From assembly GCA_036897485.1 (NCBI GenBank), contig JAYMTF010000210.1:1-45091 (forward strand): a DNA stretch of 45,091 bases. The letters run 5' to 3'. The notes beneath the pieces were generated by a model. That model worked only from the letters and a program-made list of their open reading frames with translations. It was not told the DNA's origin and made no database searches. The stretch's first letter is position 1. Every line of letters begins with the position of its first letter. Positions 1-9,161 of the stretch are shown one piece after another. Made by a program: the position numbers and the translations under genes. This DNA comes from Pelargonium nanum (lineage: Eukaryota; Streptophyta; Magnoliopsida; Geraniales; Geraniaceae).

Positions 1-41
1 AACAACTTGCCAAGCACCAATGACACTGTAGTTTCAGCCAT
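1..41 (-). CDS. 5' end of an NLR gene (partial, runs off the window)
   Basis: Reading the minus strand from 41 gives an ATG followed by 12 codons (MAETTVSLVLGKL), then the window edge. The same 13 residues open the second NLR at 6493, and the flanking DNA on both sides is nearly identical, so this is the start of a tandem paralogue lying mostly outside the window. The segment is the first helix of an Rx-type coiled-coil domain. Nothing can be said about whether the rest of the gene is intact. Confidence 0.7.
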   Translation of the reverse strand, partial: MAETTVSLVLGKL

Positions 42-610
42 TTCAATCTTCTTGCTCTACACCAAAGCGACTGAGAGAACAATTATATCAGTAGAGTAAT
101 AGTGGGGAAGGAAATGATAGGAGAAAACTTGTCTTCTTTATATCTTTTTAAGTATAAAAAAATTCTCTAATGGGTTGGATACCAACTGGCTAATGTAGCA
201 TAGAGGAGCTCAAAACAATGACATATTCTTGTTCTTTCCGAAGAAGTTTTGTCATATTGATGTCAGACAAGAATAGTTTTTTTGAACAGACAATTGCAAG
301 GAGAAGCATCCATCAATTAAGTGTCATTTTTTAAGTTTGTTATCACGAAATGGTATAGTAATTGTTTCAAATATGTTATATACACCGTTAAGAACATTAA
401 ACTCTGCTAATCTTGGCATCGAATTCTATATAATTAAAATGCTAGATCAGTACACAAAATGTTTCAGAAAGTACGAGCAATTACCTGCGGAAAAGGCTTT
501 ATCTCCCTACCCTTCTCACACACATTCTGATATCCATAACAATCATGAATATAACAAACGTTCAGGAAGACAAAAATTTCAACTTAGGTATCTTTATAAC
601 TTAGTTAAAT
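42..610. repeat. Duplicated NLR promoter/5' region, copy A
   Basis: This stretch matches 6494-7760 in long blocks, for example around 61-330 versus 6510-6810 and around 380-600 versus 7500-7750. Copy A lacks about 660 bp found in copy B, with the break after the ATATGT near 375, and a further 40 bp or so near 530. It lies directly upstream of the minus-strand NLR start at 41, so it is that gene's 5' flank. A donor-like CAG/GTAATT on the minus strand near 484-490 is shared with copy B. Confidence 0.75.
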
Positions 611-1179
611 CCTCAAAAAGACACTCAATAGTTCAGTTATCACATTTTTTAGTTTAAATTTTATTAATCGAGTTGAAAGGTTAGTTTTAACATTAATTTA
701 AAAATCTCGCAGTAAATTAAAATTTATATTTATTTATTAATGCCACACTATTAAAATCAACATTGAAATTGACAGGTTTACAAATTTTTATCTTCTTTCT
801 TGTACTAGAAGATACAAATCTGGCTTTCTTTAGTTTCTCAGCTGTGGATTATTGGTGAAAGTTGGAGACAAAACAGAAGAAGATTGTTAACAGATAAGAA
901 TAAACTATATATGCTCAAGCTTCTCTATACATGTTTTATTTTGGAATTTAAATTTCTTAGAAAGAACACTTCCAATAATAAAAGACATTTAACAAATGCT
1001 GTAAATGCCAAAAGTGTGTTGATTACATCACAAGGATGTTTTTTATGACAAATTTTTATCATCCCAATGAAAATTTAGTTTATGGAACTAAGCTGAGTAG
1101 CTGACCACCTCTCTCCTCTGGCTTATTCCTTGAGCAGATACAAGAAACACAAGGGGAGCTGGTTTTGTTGCTTCCTAAA
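611..1179. other. AT-rich spacer, no gene seen
   Basis: Homology to the copy-B NLR flank stops near 610. The remaining DNA up to the P450 pseudogene is AT-rich and holds no ORF with recognisable protein similarity. Part of it is probably the old promoter of the CYP714 pseudogene, but no clear element is visible. Confidence 0.4.
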
Positions 1180-3103
1180 ATGGTGATGACAGATTGACAG
1201 TTGGGTTCATTGCTATAGTTTCATATTTGCTTCATCTGTGGGTTCAACTATTTGTTAAACCAGCAAAACTAAGATCCATGCTTCAAAAGCAAGGAATCAC
1301 AGGCCCAAAGCCCACTTCTTTGCAAGGAAACATCCCCCAAATAACCAAAGCAGCAAGATTACAACAATCTCATCACCATTTCAAGAAACTACCAATCAGA
1401 CCATAACTCATAATTGTTCCTCCACTCTCTTCCCTCTGTTTGACCAATGGAGACAACAATACGGTATTTATCTATATAACAGTTCATGAATCTTGATCAG
1501 TTTTAATATATAAATATATTTACGTAAGTGTATATCAATGCGGTAGCTAGTACTTTATTTCTCGAAAATGTTTGCTCACTTGATGCAGGCAAAATATACA
1601 TGTTCTCACTAGGAAAAATACAGTTATTGTACCTGAGCCATCCTGATGTAGTCAAGGAGATCAGCATGTCTACTTCTTTGCACTTCGGTAAACCTTCTTA
1701 TCAGCAGAAAGAGAGAGGCCCTCTGCTCGGGAAGGCATTTTGACCTCGAATGTTGCAGCCTGGCAGCACCAGAGGAAGATTCTTGCTCCTCAGTTCTACA
1801 TGGACAAAGTCAAAGTACATGTGTAAATATTTTCATTTATGTACTATTTGTGCTGTAGTCATGCATGATTGATCATAACTTACGACTAATTGTAGGGTAT
1901 GTTGCAAAAAATGGTCGAGTCCTCTGAGACTGTCCTCAACTCGTGAAATACTAAGATTGAGAACCAAGGAGTTGCAGACATCAAGACTGATGAGTACATG
2001 TGGAGTTTCGCCGGAGGTGTGATCTCCAGAGCTAGTTTCGGAAGCAACTACGAGAAAGGGAAGGAGATTTTCTTGAAGCTAAAATGCCTTCAAGATGCCA
2101 TGTCTAAGAATGTTTTGTCCTCCGGGATTCCTGGAATGAGGTAACAACTAATTACTAGAATTTTGTTTTCAACACACAAAAAAATTGATTGAAGAGTGGT
2201 ACTAAATTTGAAATGTTCAGGTATTTTCCAACTAAGATCAATAGAGAGTAGATATGGAAGAGAGAGAAAGAGGTTCAAGAATTGATTTTGGAGGTTGTGA
2301 ATGAAAGGCGGAAAGTAGAGTCATCGGAGAAGGACGTACTGCAAATGATTCTTCAAGAAGCCGAAAACAGTGAGATCAAGCTTGGCAAGGAGATGACAGA
2401 CCGGTTTGTTGTTGATAACTACAAGAACATATACTAAGCTGCTTATGACACAACAGCTGTGTGCGCTTCTTGGACTCTAATGTTCCTAGCCTCAAACCCA
2501 GAATGGCAGGACAGAGTTCAAGGAGAAGCGATTCAAGTTTGCCAAGGACGGAAAACTGATGCTGAGATGCTGCGCAAGATGAAAACAATACGTTAATCAT
2601 ACATTTCAAGCATTTAATGTATAGTTTTGTGACTTGTTACTAACTCCATAGTACTGAAACAATGGATGGCAGCTGACAACAGTAATTCAGGAACCGCTGC
2701 GCCTCTACCCTTCAGTGAGAGTAGTGTCAACTGTCAAGGGAGGCACTGCAGGACTTGCAGTTCGGAGACTACTATCTCTCGAAAGATGTGGATATATGGA
2801 CCCTGGTGGTGACATTGCACCAGGACCCTGAAATATGGGTTCCTGATGCCAACAAGTTCAATCCTGAGAGGTTTGCCAGTGGAGCCAGTGGCTCATGCAA
2901 GCTACCTCATGCGTACATACCTTTTGGAATAGGACCTCGAACTTGTTTGGGACAGAATTTTGCCATGGCTGACCTCAAAATCCTGCTTGCTATGATTGTT
3001 TCAAACTTTTCTTTCTCTCTGTCACCCAAATAGACACTCTCAAACAATGAGGATGTTTATAGAGCCTCAACGTGGAGTGAACCTAATCTTGAAGAAGTTG
3101 TGA
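1180..3103 (+). pseudogene. CYP714: Cytochrome P450 CYP714-family pseudogene
   Basis: Conceptual pieces follow the CYP714 family (gibberellin-modifying or related P450s bound to the ER) from membrane anchor to C-terminus. They include an N-terminal LLHLWVQLFVKPAKLRSML, an exon starting at 1587 with GKIYMFSLGKIQLLYLSHPD, an I-helix region whose AAYDTTA matches A-G-x-[DE]-T-T at about 2440-2460, and the heme-binding PFGIGPRTCLGQ near 2930-2955 with its cysteine intact. The gene is broken: the first ATG (1180) meets a stop five codons later, one base is missing near 1738 (LLGKA then stop, where the family continues G-I-L-T-S-N), stops interrupt the I-helix exon (after NYKNIY) and the segment after PTKINRE, and the last exon shifts frame near 3032. 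The final family-typical residues (MFIEPQRGVNLILKKL) end at 3103. Exon-intron order is still visible, so this is a decayed gene and not a retrocopy. Confidence 0.9.
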
Positions 3104-3657
3104 GCCCAGGAAAAAAACATATTTGCTCTAGTGCTATACCCTGCCATAAAGTGTTCATGTCATGTTCCCATTCAGTACTCATATATATAAATTGCATATT
3201 CTCAGTTGCTTCAATACAATTCTATATTCATAAATGATGCAGGAGAACAATATTGCGAAGCTTACTTTTCTCGAGAGACCTTATTCGGATCCCTATTTCT
3301 GTACTGATTGAAATGAATGAAAATAGTATTACGAAGAGCTGCTCAATTAATGTTCCTAGTGCATCATCAGATTCTTGCAGGTTTCTAATATGTGAATGTT
3401 ATTACTGACAAAGCAGGGTCTTGTATGATTTTACATAAACCTATACAAAGATATTAGAATCTAAAACTTGCAATGGAGCTCTAAATGAGGAAATTGGATA
3501 TGCAAAACAAGCTGAGCCTGAAACAAGATGTGCAACTGGAATAGCAATGAAGAAGGAGACCAATCTGGAATCATGAGGGAAAAAAAACAGAACTATAAAC
3601 ACATCAATATATGATTTTTACCTGTGTACTAGGCAGATATGCTCTCTGATGCCAAGT
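3104..3657. other. Convergent 3' spacer between the P450 pseudogene and NLR
   Basis: No gene is visible. The two flanking genes converge here, so the stretch should hold the NLR 3' UTR on the minus strand and the old P450 3' UTR on the plus strand. No element with terminal repeats was found. Confidence 0.4.
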
Positions 3658-6387
3658 TCACTGTTGCAACCTCTGCAGCAATGCTGGATCACTGAGTTTG
3701 AATGTTTTATAATGATCCCCTACAGCTGTGTAAGAGATAAGTACCTTCTGTATGTGCTCAATCCTCCCATAATCTTGGCCTTGGCCTGGAAGCATTCTGA
3801 GCGCAAATTGTTTCGGCATATCTAAAATATGTAGAGATTTGAGACTTGTCATATGGCATATATCAGAAGGCATCTCCTTCAGATGTGAAATCGGCCCAAT
3901 TAGTAATTCTTCAAGAACAGGCAATGCATCCTTCTCTATTCTCAATGTATTTAGCCCCTTCAAGCTTTTAAGCTCAAGCTCCTTCAGTTTCTGAAACCCT
4001 CCTTTCTTGATGTGCAGTTTCTCGCCAGTGTATGACTCATGGAGATAAAGATGTGTTAAATTAGGCAGAAGTCTGAGTATTTGCAATGGATCATCTATTA
4101 ACCTTGAGAAAGATAATTGCACAGTCAATACATTTTCAAGGCTTCCAATCCATGTTGGCAGCTTCTTCAAATGCCCTCTCAAAATGAGAATCTGCAAAAA
4201 GGGAGGTGGAGCTGAAATAGATTCCAAGTCTAGAGACCCACCTTCATTCATTAAAGTTAAATCAAGAGAAACAAGATGGTTCATATTCTCAATTCCTAAA
4301 CACAAAGTCCTCCCAACTTCTGTAGTCAAATTTGTAACCTGCAGGACCCTCAACTGTCTCAACTTTGTTAGCTCTTTAATTAAATCAACCCCATTCCCTG
4401 CATCAACGCCGACCAATGTTTGTAGGTCATCCAAAACCCCAACAGAATTGTGTAATCTTACTCCCTTTACAGAATCCAAGGAGAAACTGATATCGCTGTT
4501 GTAAAAGCCACCTAAGAAATGCCGAAGCTCATGCAATCTACCAATCTCAAATGACAGTTCCGAGACTGCAGTGTCTTGCAAAATCAGAGTTTGAAGGTTG
4601 TGAAGATTACCTATTGACTTAGGAAGAACTGATACATATGTATTCCTCACACTTAAATACCTCAAGAGTGATAAATTGCCCACATTATCAGGCAAGTGAT
4701 CAAGGGGAGCATCTTCCAGATCCAAAACTCTCAAAAGCTTAAATCTTTGAAACAGTGTACCCAAGTATGTGCCCAGAAGAAGCTTGGGCATTCCTTTAAC
4801 ATTGCAAACAAAAAAAGAACGAATTGCAGAATTACATGTGGTGTCTACAACATCTTCTGCACTGTTATGGATTGATAAGCGGCGAACTCTTCTATTGAAC
4901 ACTGATTCCTTAGCTTCCATGACTTGACAGAAACCTAATTCTGCAGCCTTCGAGAGGATGACATCGCGCATTAGATCATGAATTTGGCACCTTTTGTTTA
5001 TCCCATCATATCCTTCCCACGACCACTGAACCATGTTTCTGTGGATGAGCTCCAATAAGTATTCTTCTGCAGTTTCCTCCAATGTCTTCCCGTACTTTCC
5101 TTCCACAAAACCCTCAGCTACCCATTGTCTAATTAGTGTCACACAATAAATAGCACAGTCCTCTGGAAATATGCCAAAGTATAAAAAACAAGATTTCAAG
5201 TAGTAAGGAAGATCATGATAGCTCAGAGAAAGAATTTTTGAAATATCTGTAAGATGAGGATTACATTTTAACTCATAACCAAGCCTGTCATTCAACTTTT
5301 GCCATTCCGAAGCTACCTTCTCTTTCGTAGACAAAAGACCGGCTATGGTGACAATTGCAAGTGGTAACCCTCTGCATCTTTTAACAATCTGAAGAGATAA
5401 TTGCTTCAAGTTCGGGGGGCAATGCCCCTCAAAATCAAATTGGAAGGCTCTCTTGCAGAAGAGTTTCCAAGCCTCGTTTACAGGCAAAGGTTGCAACTCA
5501 TGAACATCAACAGCAGATGATTTCTTGCAATAGCTAGCGACATCCTTATTTCGTGTAGTGATCAAAACCCTGGCCCTACTGCCTATGTTCGCACCAAGTA
5601 AAGCATGTTCTATATCTGCGCAAAAGTTAATGTTCCAGACATCATCAAACACAACTACGTACCTCTTTCCTTGCAAGTACTCCCTCAGTTTGGTAATCAG
5701 CATAACCTCATTCATTGTGTCAATTGCATCAGGAATGGACTCCTTTGCCTCACAAAACTGCTTCATCACGCTTCTCAGCAGCTCCTCCTTCTTGTATGAC
5801 TGAGACACTGTGATCCAAGCACGACATTCAAAATGTCCTTTCACAGTTATATTGTCGTAGACTATATTGGCAAGGGTGGTCTTGCCAAGTCCTCCCATAC
5901 CTGTGATTGAAACCACCTTGCATTTGATTGGGTCATCTACCAACCAACCAATCAATTCTTGTTTCGCAGATTCCATCCCCACAGCTTCAGCTTCTGTAGT
6001 GAAAAGGGAAGCTACTCGAGGGTCCGGCCATGAAATTCTGTTGGAAGTAGAACCGCCAGATTCTTGCTCTATGGAATTGAAGCCGTATCTGTTACTTCTT
6101 TCCTTGATTTCAGCCAGTGATGCTTTGATAAATCGAACCTCAGCAGCTATTCCACGGCGCAGTTTTATTTTCTTCACCACGAAAGCAGTCTTCTTGATGA
6201 ATCTTCTGAATCCACGCTGTCTCTGATGCCACATAACATGAAGCATGTACTCGTCAATGACATCTTCTATATGATAAGAAACTTCTCTTACTTGTTTCAC
6301 CCATGTTTTCACGCCTTCATTGGAATCTTCCTTCTCCGCCCTTGCATCAGCATCCTTGAGGAAGCACCGAATGCTTTCCAGTTCCAT
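3658..6387 (-). CDS. CC-NBS-LRR (RPM1-type) disease resistance protein, N-terminus frameshifted
   Basis: This is a 909-residue open frame for an intracellular immune receptor of the CC-NBS-LRR class. Motifs in order: EDVID at 41-45 of the coiled-coil domain; P-loop GMGGLGKT at 163-170; kinase-2 VVVFDDVW at 244-251; RNBS-B with ITTRN near 276-280; GLPL at 340-343; RNBS-D with CFLYFGIFPED at 400-410; and an MHD-position variant QIHD at 468-471. About 15 degenerate leucine-rich repeats follow to the stop at 3658. The first ATG of this frame (6387) is probably not the ancestral start, because the family's first 35 residues lie just upstream in another frame from 6493. A one-base insertion separates them. 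The NBS and LRR are uninterrupted, so the gene either decayed very recently, makes an N-terminally short protein, or carries an assembly error. The LRR supports no specific ligand. Confidence 0.9.
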   Translation of the reverse strand: MELESIRCFLKDADARAEKEDSNEGVKTWVKQVREVSYHIEDVIDEYMLHVMWHQRQRGFRRFIKKTAFVVKKIKLRRGIAAEVRFIKASLAEIKERSNRYGFNSIEQESGGSTSNRISWPDPRVASLFTTEAEAVGMESAKQELIGWLVDDPIKCKVVSITGMGGLGKTTLANIVYDNITVKGHFECRAWITVSQSYKKEELLRSVMKQFCEAKESIPDAIDTMNEVMLITKLREYLQGKRYVVVFDDVWNINFCADIEHALLGANIGSRARVLITTRNKDVASYCKKSSAVDVHELQPLPVNEAWKLFCKRAFQFDFEGHCPPNLKQLSLQIVKRCRGLPLAIVTIAGLLSTKEKVASEWQKLNDRLGYELKCNPHLTDISKILSLSYHDLPYYLKSCFLYFGIFPEDCAIYCVTLIRQWVAEGFVEGKYGKTLEETAEEYLLELIHRNMVQWSWEGYDGINKRCQIHDLMRDVILSKAAELGFCQVMEAKESVFNRRVRRLSIHNSAEDVVDTTCNSAIRSFFVCNVKGMPKLLLGTYLGTLFQRFKLLRVLDLEDAPLDHLPDNVGNLSLLRYLSVRNTYVSVLPKSIGNLHNLQTLILQDTAVSELSFEIGRLHELRHFLGGFYNSDISFSLDSVKGVRLHNSVGVLDDLQTLVGVDAGNGVDLIKELTKLRQLRVLQVTNLTTEVGRTLCLGIENMNHLVSLDLTLMNEGGSLDLESISAPPPFLQILILRGHLKKLPTWIGSLENVLTVQLSFSRLIDDPLQILRLLPNLTHLYLHESYTGEKLHIKKGGFQKLKELELKSLKGLNTLRIEKDALPVLEELLIGPISHLKEMPSDICHMTSLKSLHILDMPKQFALRMLPGQGQDYGRIEHIQKVLISYTAVGDHYKTFKLSDPALLQRLQQ

Positions 6388-6493
6388 CTTTCATTCCCTC
6401 AACTTCTCTGCGAACACCTCCAAGCAGTTTCACTTCTTCAACCAGAAAGGACAACAACTTTCCAAGCACCAATGACACTGTAGTTTCAGCCAT
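6388..6493 (-). pseudogene. Out-of-frame first 35 codons of the CC-NBS-LRR gene
   Basis: From the ATG at 6493 the minus strand reads MAETTVSLVLGKLLSFLVEE and on to an E-G-M-K at codons 32-35, which is the normal opening of an Rx-type coiled coil. After the ATG at 6392-6394 the bases are AAAG where the frame needs three, so the downstream MELESIRCFLKD sits in the +1 frame. The same 5' end starts the neighbouring paralogue at position 41, which supports 6493 as the real ancestral start. Confidence 0.8.
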
Positions 6494-7760
6494 TTCAATC
6501 TTCTTGCTCTACACCAAAGTGACTGAGAACAATTATACCAGTACAGTAACAGTGGGGAAGGAAATTATAGGAGAAAACTTGTCTTCTTTATATCTTTTTA
6601 ATTATAAATAAAATATCCCTAATGGGTTAGATACCAGCTGGCCAATGTAGCATAGGGGAGTTCAAAACAATGATATAATCTTGTTCTTTCCAAAGAAGTT
6701 TTGTCATATTGATGTTAGACAAGAATAGTTCTTTTTTTTGACAGACAATTGCAAGGAGAAGCATCCATCAATTAAGTGTCATTTTTTAAGTTTGTTACCA
6801 CAAAATGGTATAGTAATTATTTCACATATGTAAATTATTTTAGGGCCTCATGTAACATGCATGATGTTTCAAAACTAAACCCATACTTTGCCGATTACTT
6901 GTTTGTATTTAGGCTTCAAAGCAAGATCCTGCACAAATCCAACAAGCCTAACAATTCAACAGAAAAACAAACATCACAATGCAAGCCTGAACCCTTCTCC
7001 AAGCTCTCTTCAGCCGAAGTTATTAGAATCGTCTAAGTAACCAATCTGGTTCTTTGCTTAAAATCAGTGTCTATTGATCAAAACTAGCTTTAGCCTACTG
7101 GATGAGTCTAACTGATGAACTGATCACGTTCTCCCAATCAATTTTTAGAACATCCACATCGTCTTGTGGGTTCTCCCAAACAAGCAGCACCCAAAATCTG
7201 ACCAGCATTTGTGGGTTCAAGTTGCATAAAATAGACCCGATTAATTTATGGATCAAACAACCCAAATATTTAAATGGATTGCATTTCGTGCTGAGTTAAC
7301 TCTTTAACAAATAAATCGTGTTTGTGTCGTGTAAATCAACAATAATTGGGTCATGTTAGGGTGTAGAGAATATGAAATCATTTTGTTAAATAAAAAATAA
7401 TGAGGCAAGGGATGCAAATTTTAGCTCTTTGAGTGTACATTTTTATTATAAAAAAAAAAACACTTAACCCTATTTCTCTCGCTACCAGAATGTATTATAT
7501 ATACAGTTAAGAACATTAAACTCTGCATAATTTGGCATCAAATTCTATATAATTAAAATGCAAGATCAGAACACAAAATGTTTCAGAAAGTAACAAGAGC
7601 AATTACCTGTGGAAAAGGCTTTATCTCCCTACTCTTCTCACAGACATTCTGATATTCTACAGTACTTGAAACTGTGAGAAGATTGATAGCCATATCCGTA
7701 ACAATCATCAATATCGCAAACACTGAGGAAGACAAAAATTTCAAGTTAGGTATCTTTATT
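6494..7760. repeat. Duplicated NLR promoter/5' region, copy B
   Basis: This is the counterpart of 42-610. It includes about 660 bp (near 6830-7490) missing from copy A; ATGTA occurs at both edges of that block, which suits a microhomology-mediated deletion in copy A. On the minus strand a donor-like CAG/GTAATT near 7602-7611 and an acceptor-like TTGTTCTCAG near 6525-6535 could bound a 5' UTR intron of about 1.1 kb, ending roughly 30 bases before the NLR ATG. This is inferred from splice-site shape only. Confidence 0.6.
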
Positions 7761-8899
7761 AACGAAATTAACTGAGAAACAATCGGGGATTGGGGTGTAT
7801 AGAAAATGGTATGCTACTGAAAGCTGAAAAGTACTTGACTACTTGGACACAAGTCACACAACACAAATCATTCCCAATTGAAAGAAACTAATTTCAATGA
7901 TACGTGAAAAATCATAAACTAATTGCCCGCTGCGGAGCCACCCGTGTACTCGGGTTCACCCGAGGCCTCTCAAATTTTGAAGCTCAAATCAAAGCCCGGG
8001 AACGGGCATACATCCGAGACGGGCTCGAAGTAAGCCTCCCTAAGAGGCCCACCAAGTCCGTTATTACGAGAGGATAGCATCGAGAAAAGATTGGACAAAG
8101 GGAGTTAAATTGGACCAAAAATATATTGAAAAGTCTAAAAATACTCGAAACACGTGTAGAAAATACAACAACCTCTCACACGCCTGATGTGTCTCCGCGC
8201 GCAAAAGACATCGAGAAGCCACATGGCGCTCTCGCGTCGATCCGCCAACCATTTGAAGGCACACAACCGGTTTCATTGCTCCTTCATGTGCACGCCATTC
8301 CACGACCAACCTAGCCTAGTGGACTTAGCTGACTCAGACAAGCCAACGATTGAACTAATTCGAGTTGAGCGAGTCACCAAGTGAACTCAGCTCAGTTGGG
8401 TTGTATAGACTCAATCTACGTCCAGACTCATAGTGCTGCATCAGATCATTACTCTCAATCTCTTTTAACCCACCACATGGCAGGTGCACCGCCCTTTCTA
8501 CTCGCTAGTCACAATAGTTCTTCCTTTCAGGTCCAACTAAGTCGATGGACAAACTCACTTAACTTGTCACAATAACCATCAAATTAACAATGCATATAGA
8601 CAAAAAAAAACATATAAAAACATAAAAGTAAGAATATAATTGTCCTTCAACCATAAATGGACTAAAAAATTGATATGAACAACAAATATCAACTATGAGA
8701 TGATATTCTTGTTCAACTTATAAGAGAAATTATAAATTGTGGAAGTCTTTATCTTTTATTAACTGTCATTTGACTTTTAATTTTGACATTTCCCACGTGG
8801 AATATAATTAGCAAAATTATTATTATTATTATTATTATTATCCCACATGGAGCTCCACAAAAAGTCAGAAGTCAAATAACGCTGTTACGGATCATTACC
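7761..8899. other. Spacer with a GC-richer patch of unknown origin
   Basis: From about 7920 to 8560 the DNA is clearly more GC-rich than its surroundings and holds only short overlapping ORFs with no family resemblance. It looks like a fragment of a mobile element inserted near the NLR cluster, but no terminal repeats, polyprotein motifs or target duplications were found. From 8560 to 8899 the sequence is AT-rich and leads into the PHF1 promoter. Confidence 0.3.
8816..8840. repeat. (ATT)n microsatellite
   Basis: About eight uninterrupted ATT units lie some 320 bp upstream of the PHF1 start codon. It is a simple repeat, likely length-polymorphic. Confidence 0.95.
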
Positions 8900-8907
8900 G
8901 AATATCC
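8900..8907. promoter_or_regulatory. P1BS-type PHR1 binding site upstream of PHF1
   Basis: GAATATCC fits the palindromic consensus GNATATNC bound by PHR1-type MYB-CC factors in phosphate starvation. It lies about 255 bp before the PHF1 ATG. Arabidopsis PHF1 is known to be induced by phosphate starvation, so location and target agree. The motif is short and will occur by chance several times in a 45-kb AT-rich window. Confidence 0.55.
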
Positions 8908-9161
8908 AAAAAATCAGTTGACATTGTAATCAGTAGGACCCACCCTCTGTTTTACATATACAACAACAACACAGCCGGCCTGAGTTGTACGTCGCGTTTC
9001 ACATGCTTGTACCTTCACTCCCGAAGCAAATACAAGCAAAACAAACGATCAAAAAAACTGTTTTCAGGAAACACTTCTCGCTCCGCCTTCCACATCACAA
9101 TTCACAAACCTCTGTTTCTCGGAACCATCACGGCGACGATTCGCGATTCCTGAAAGATTTG

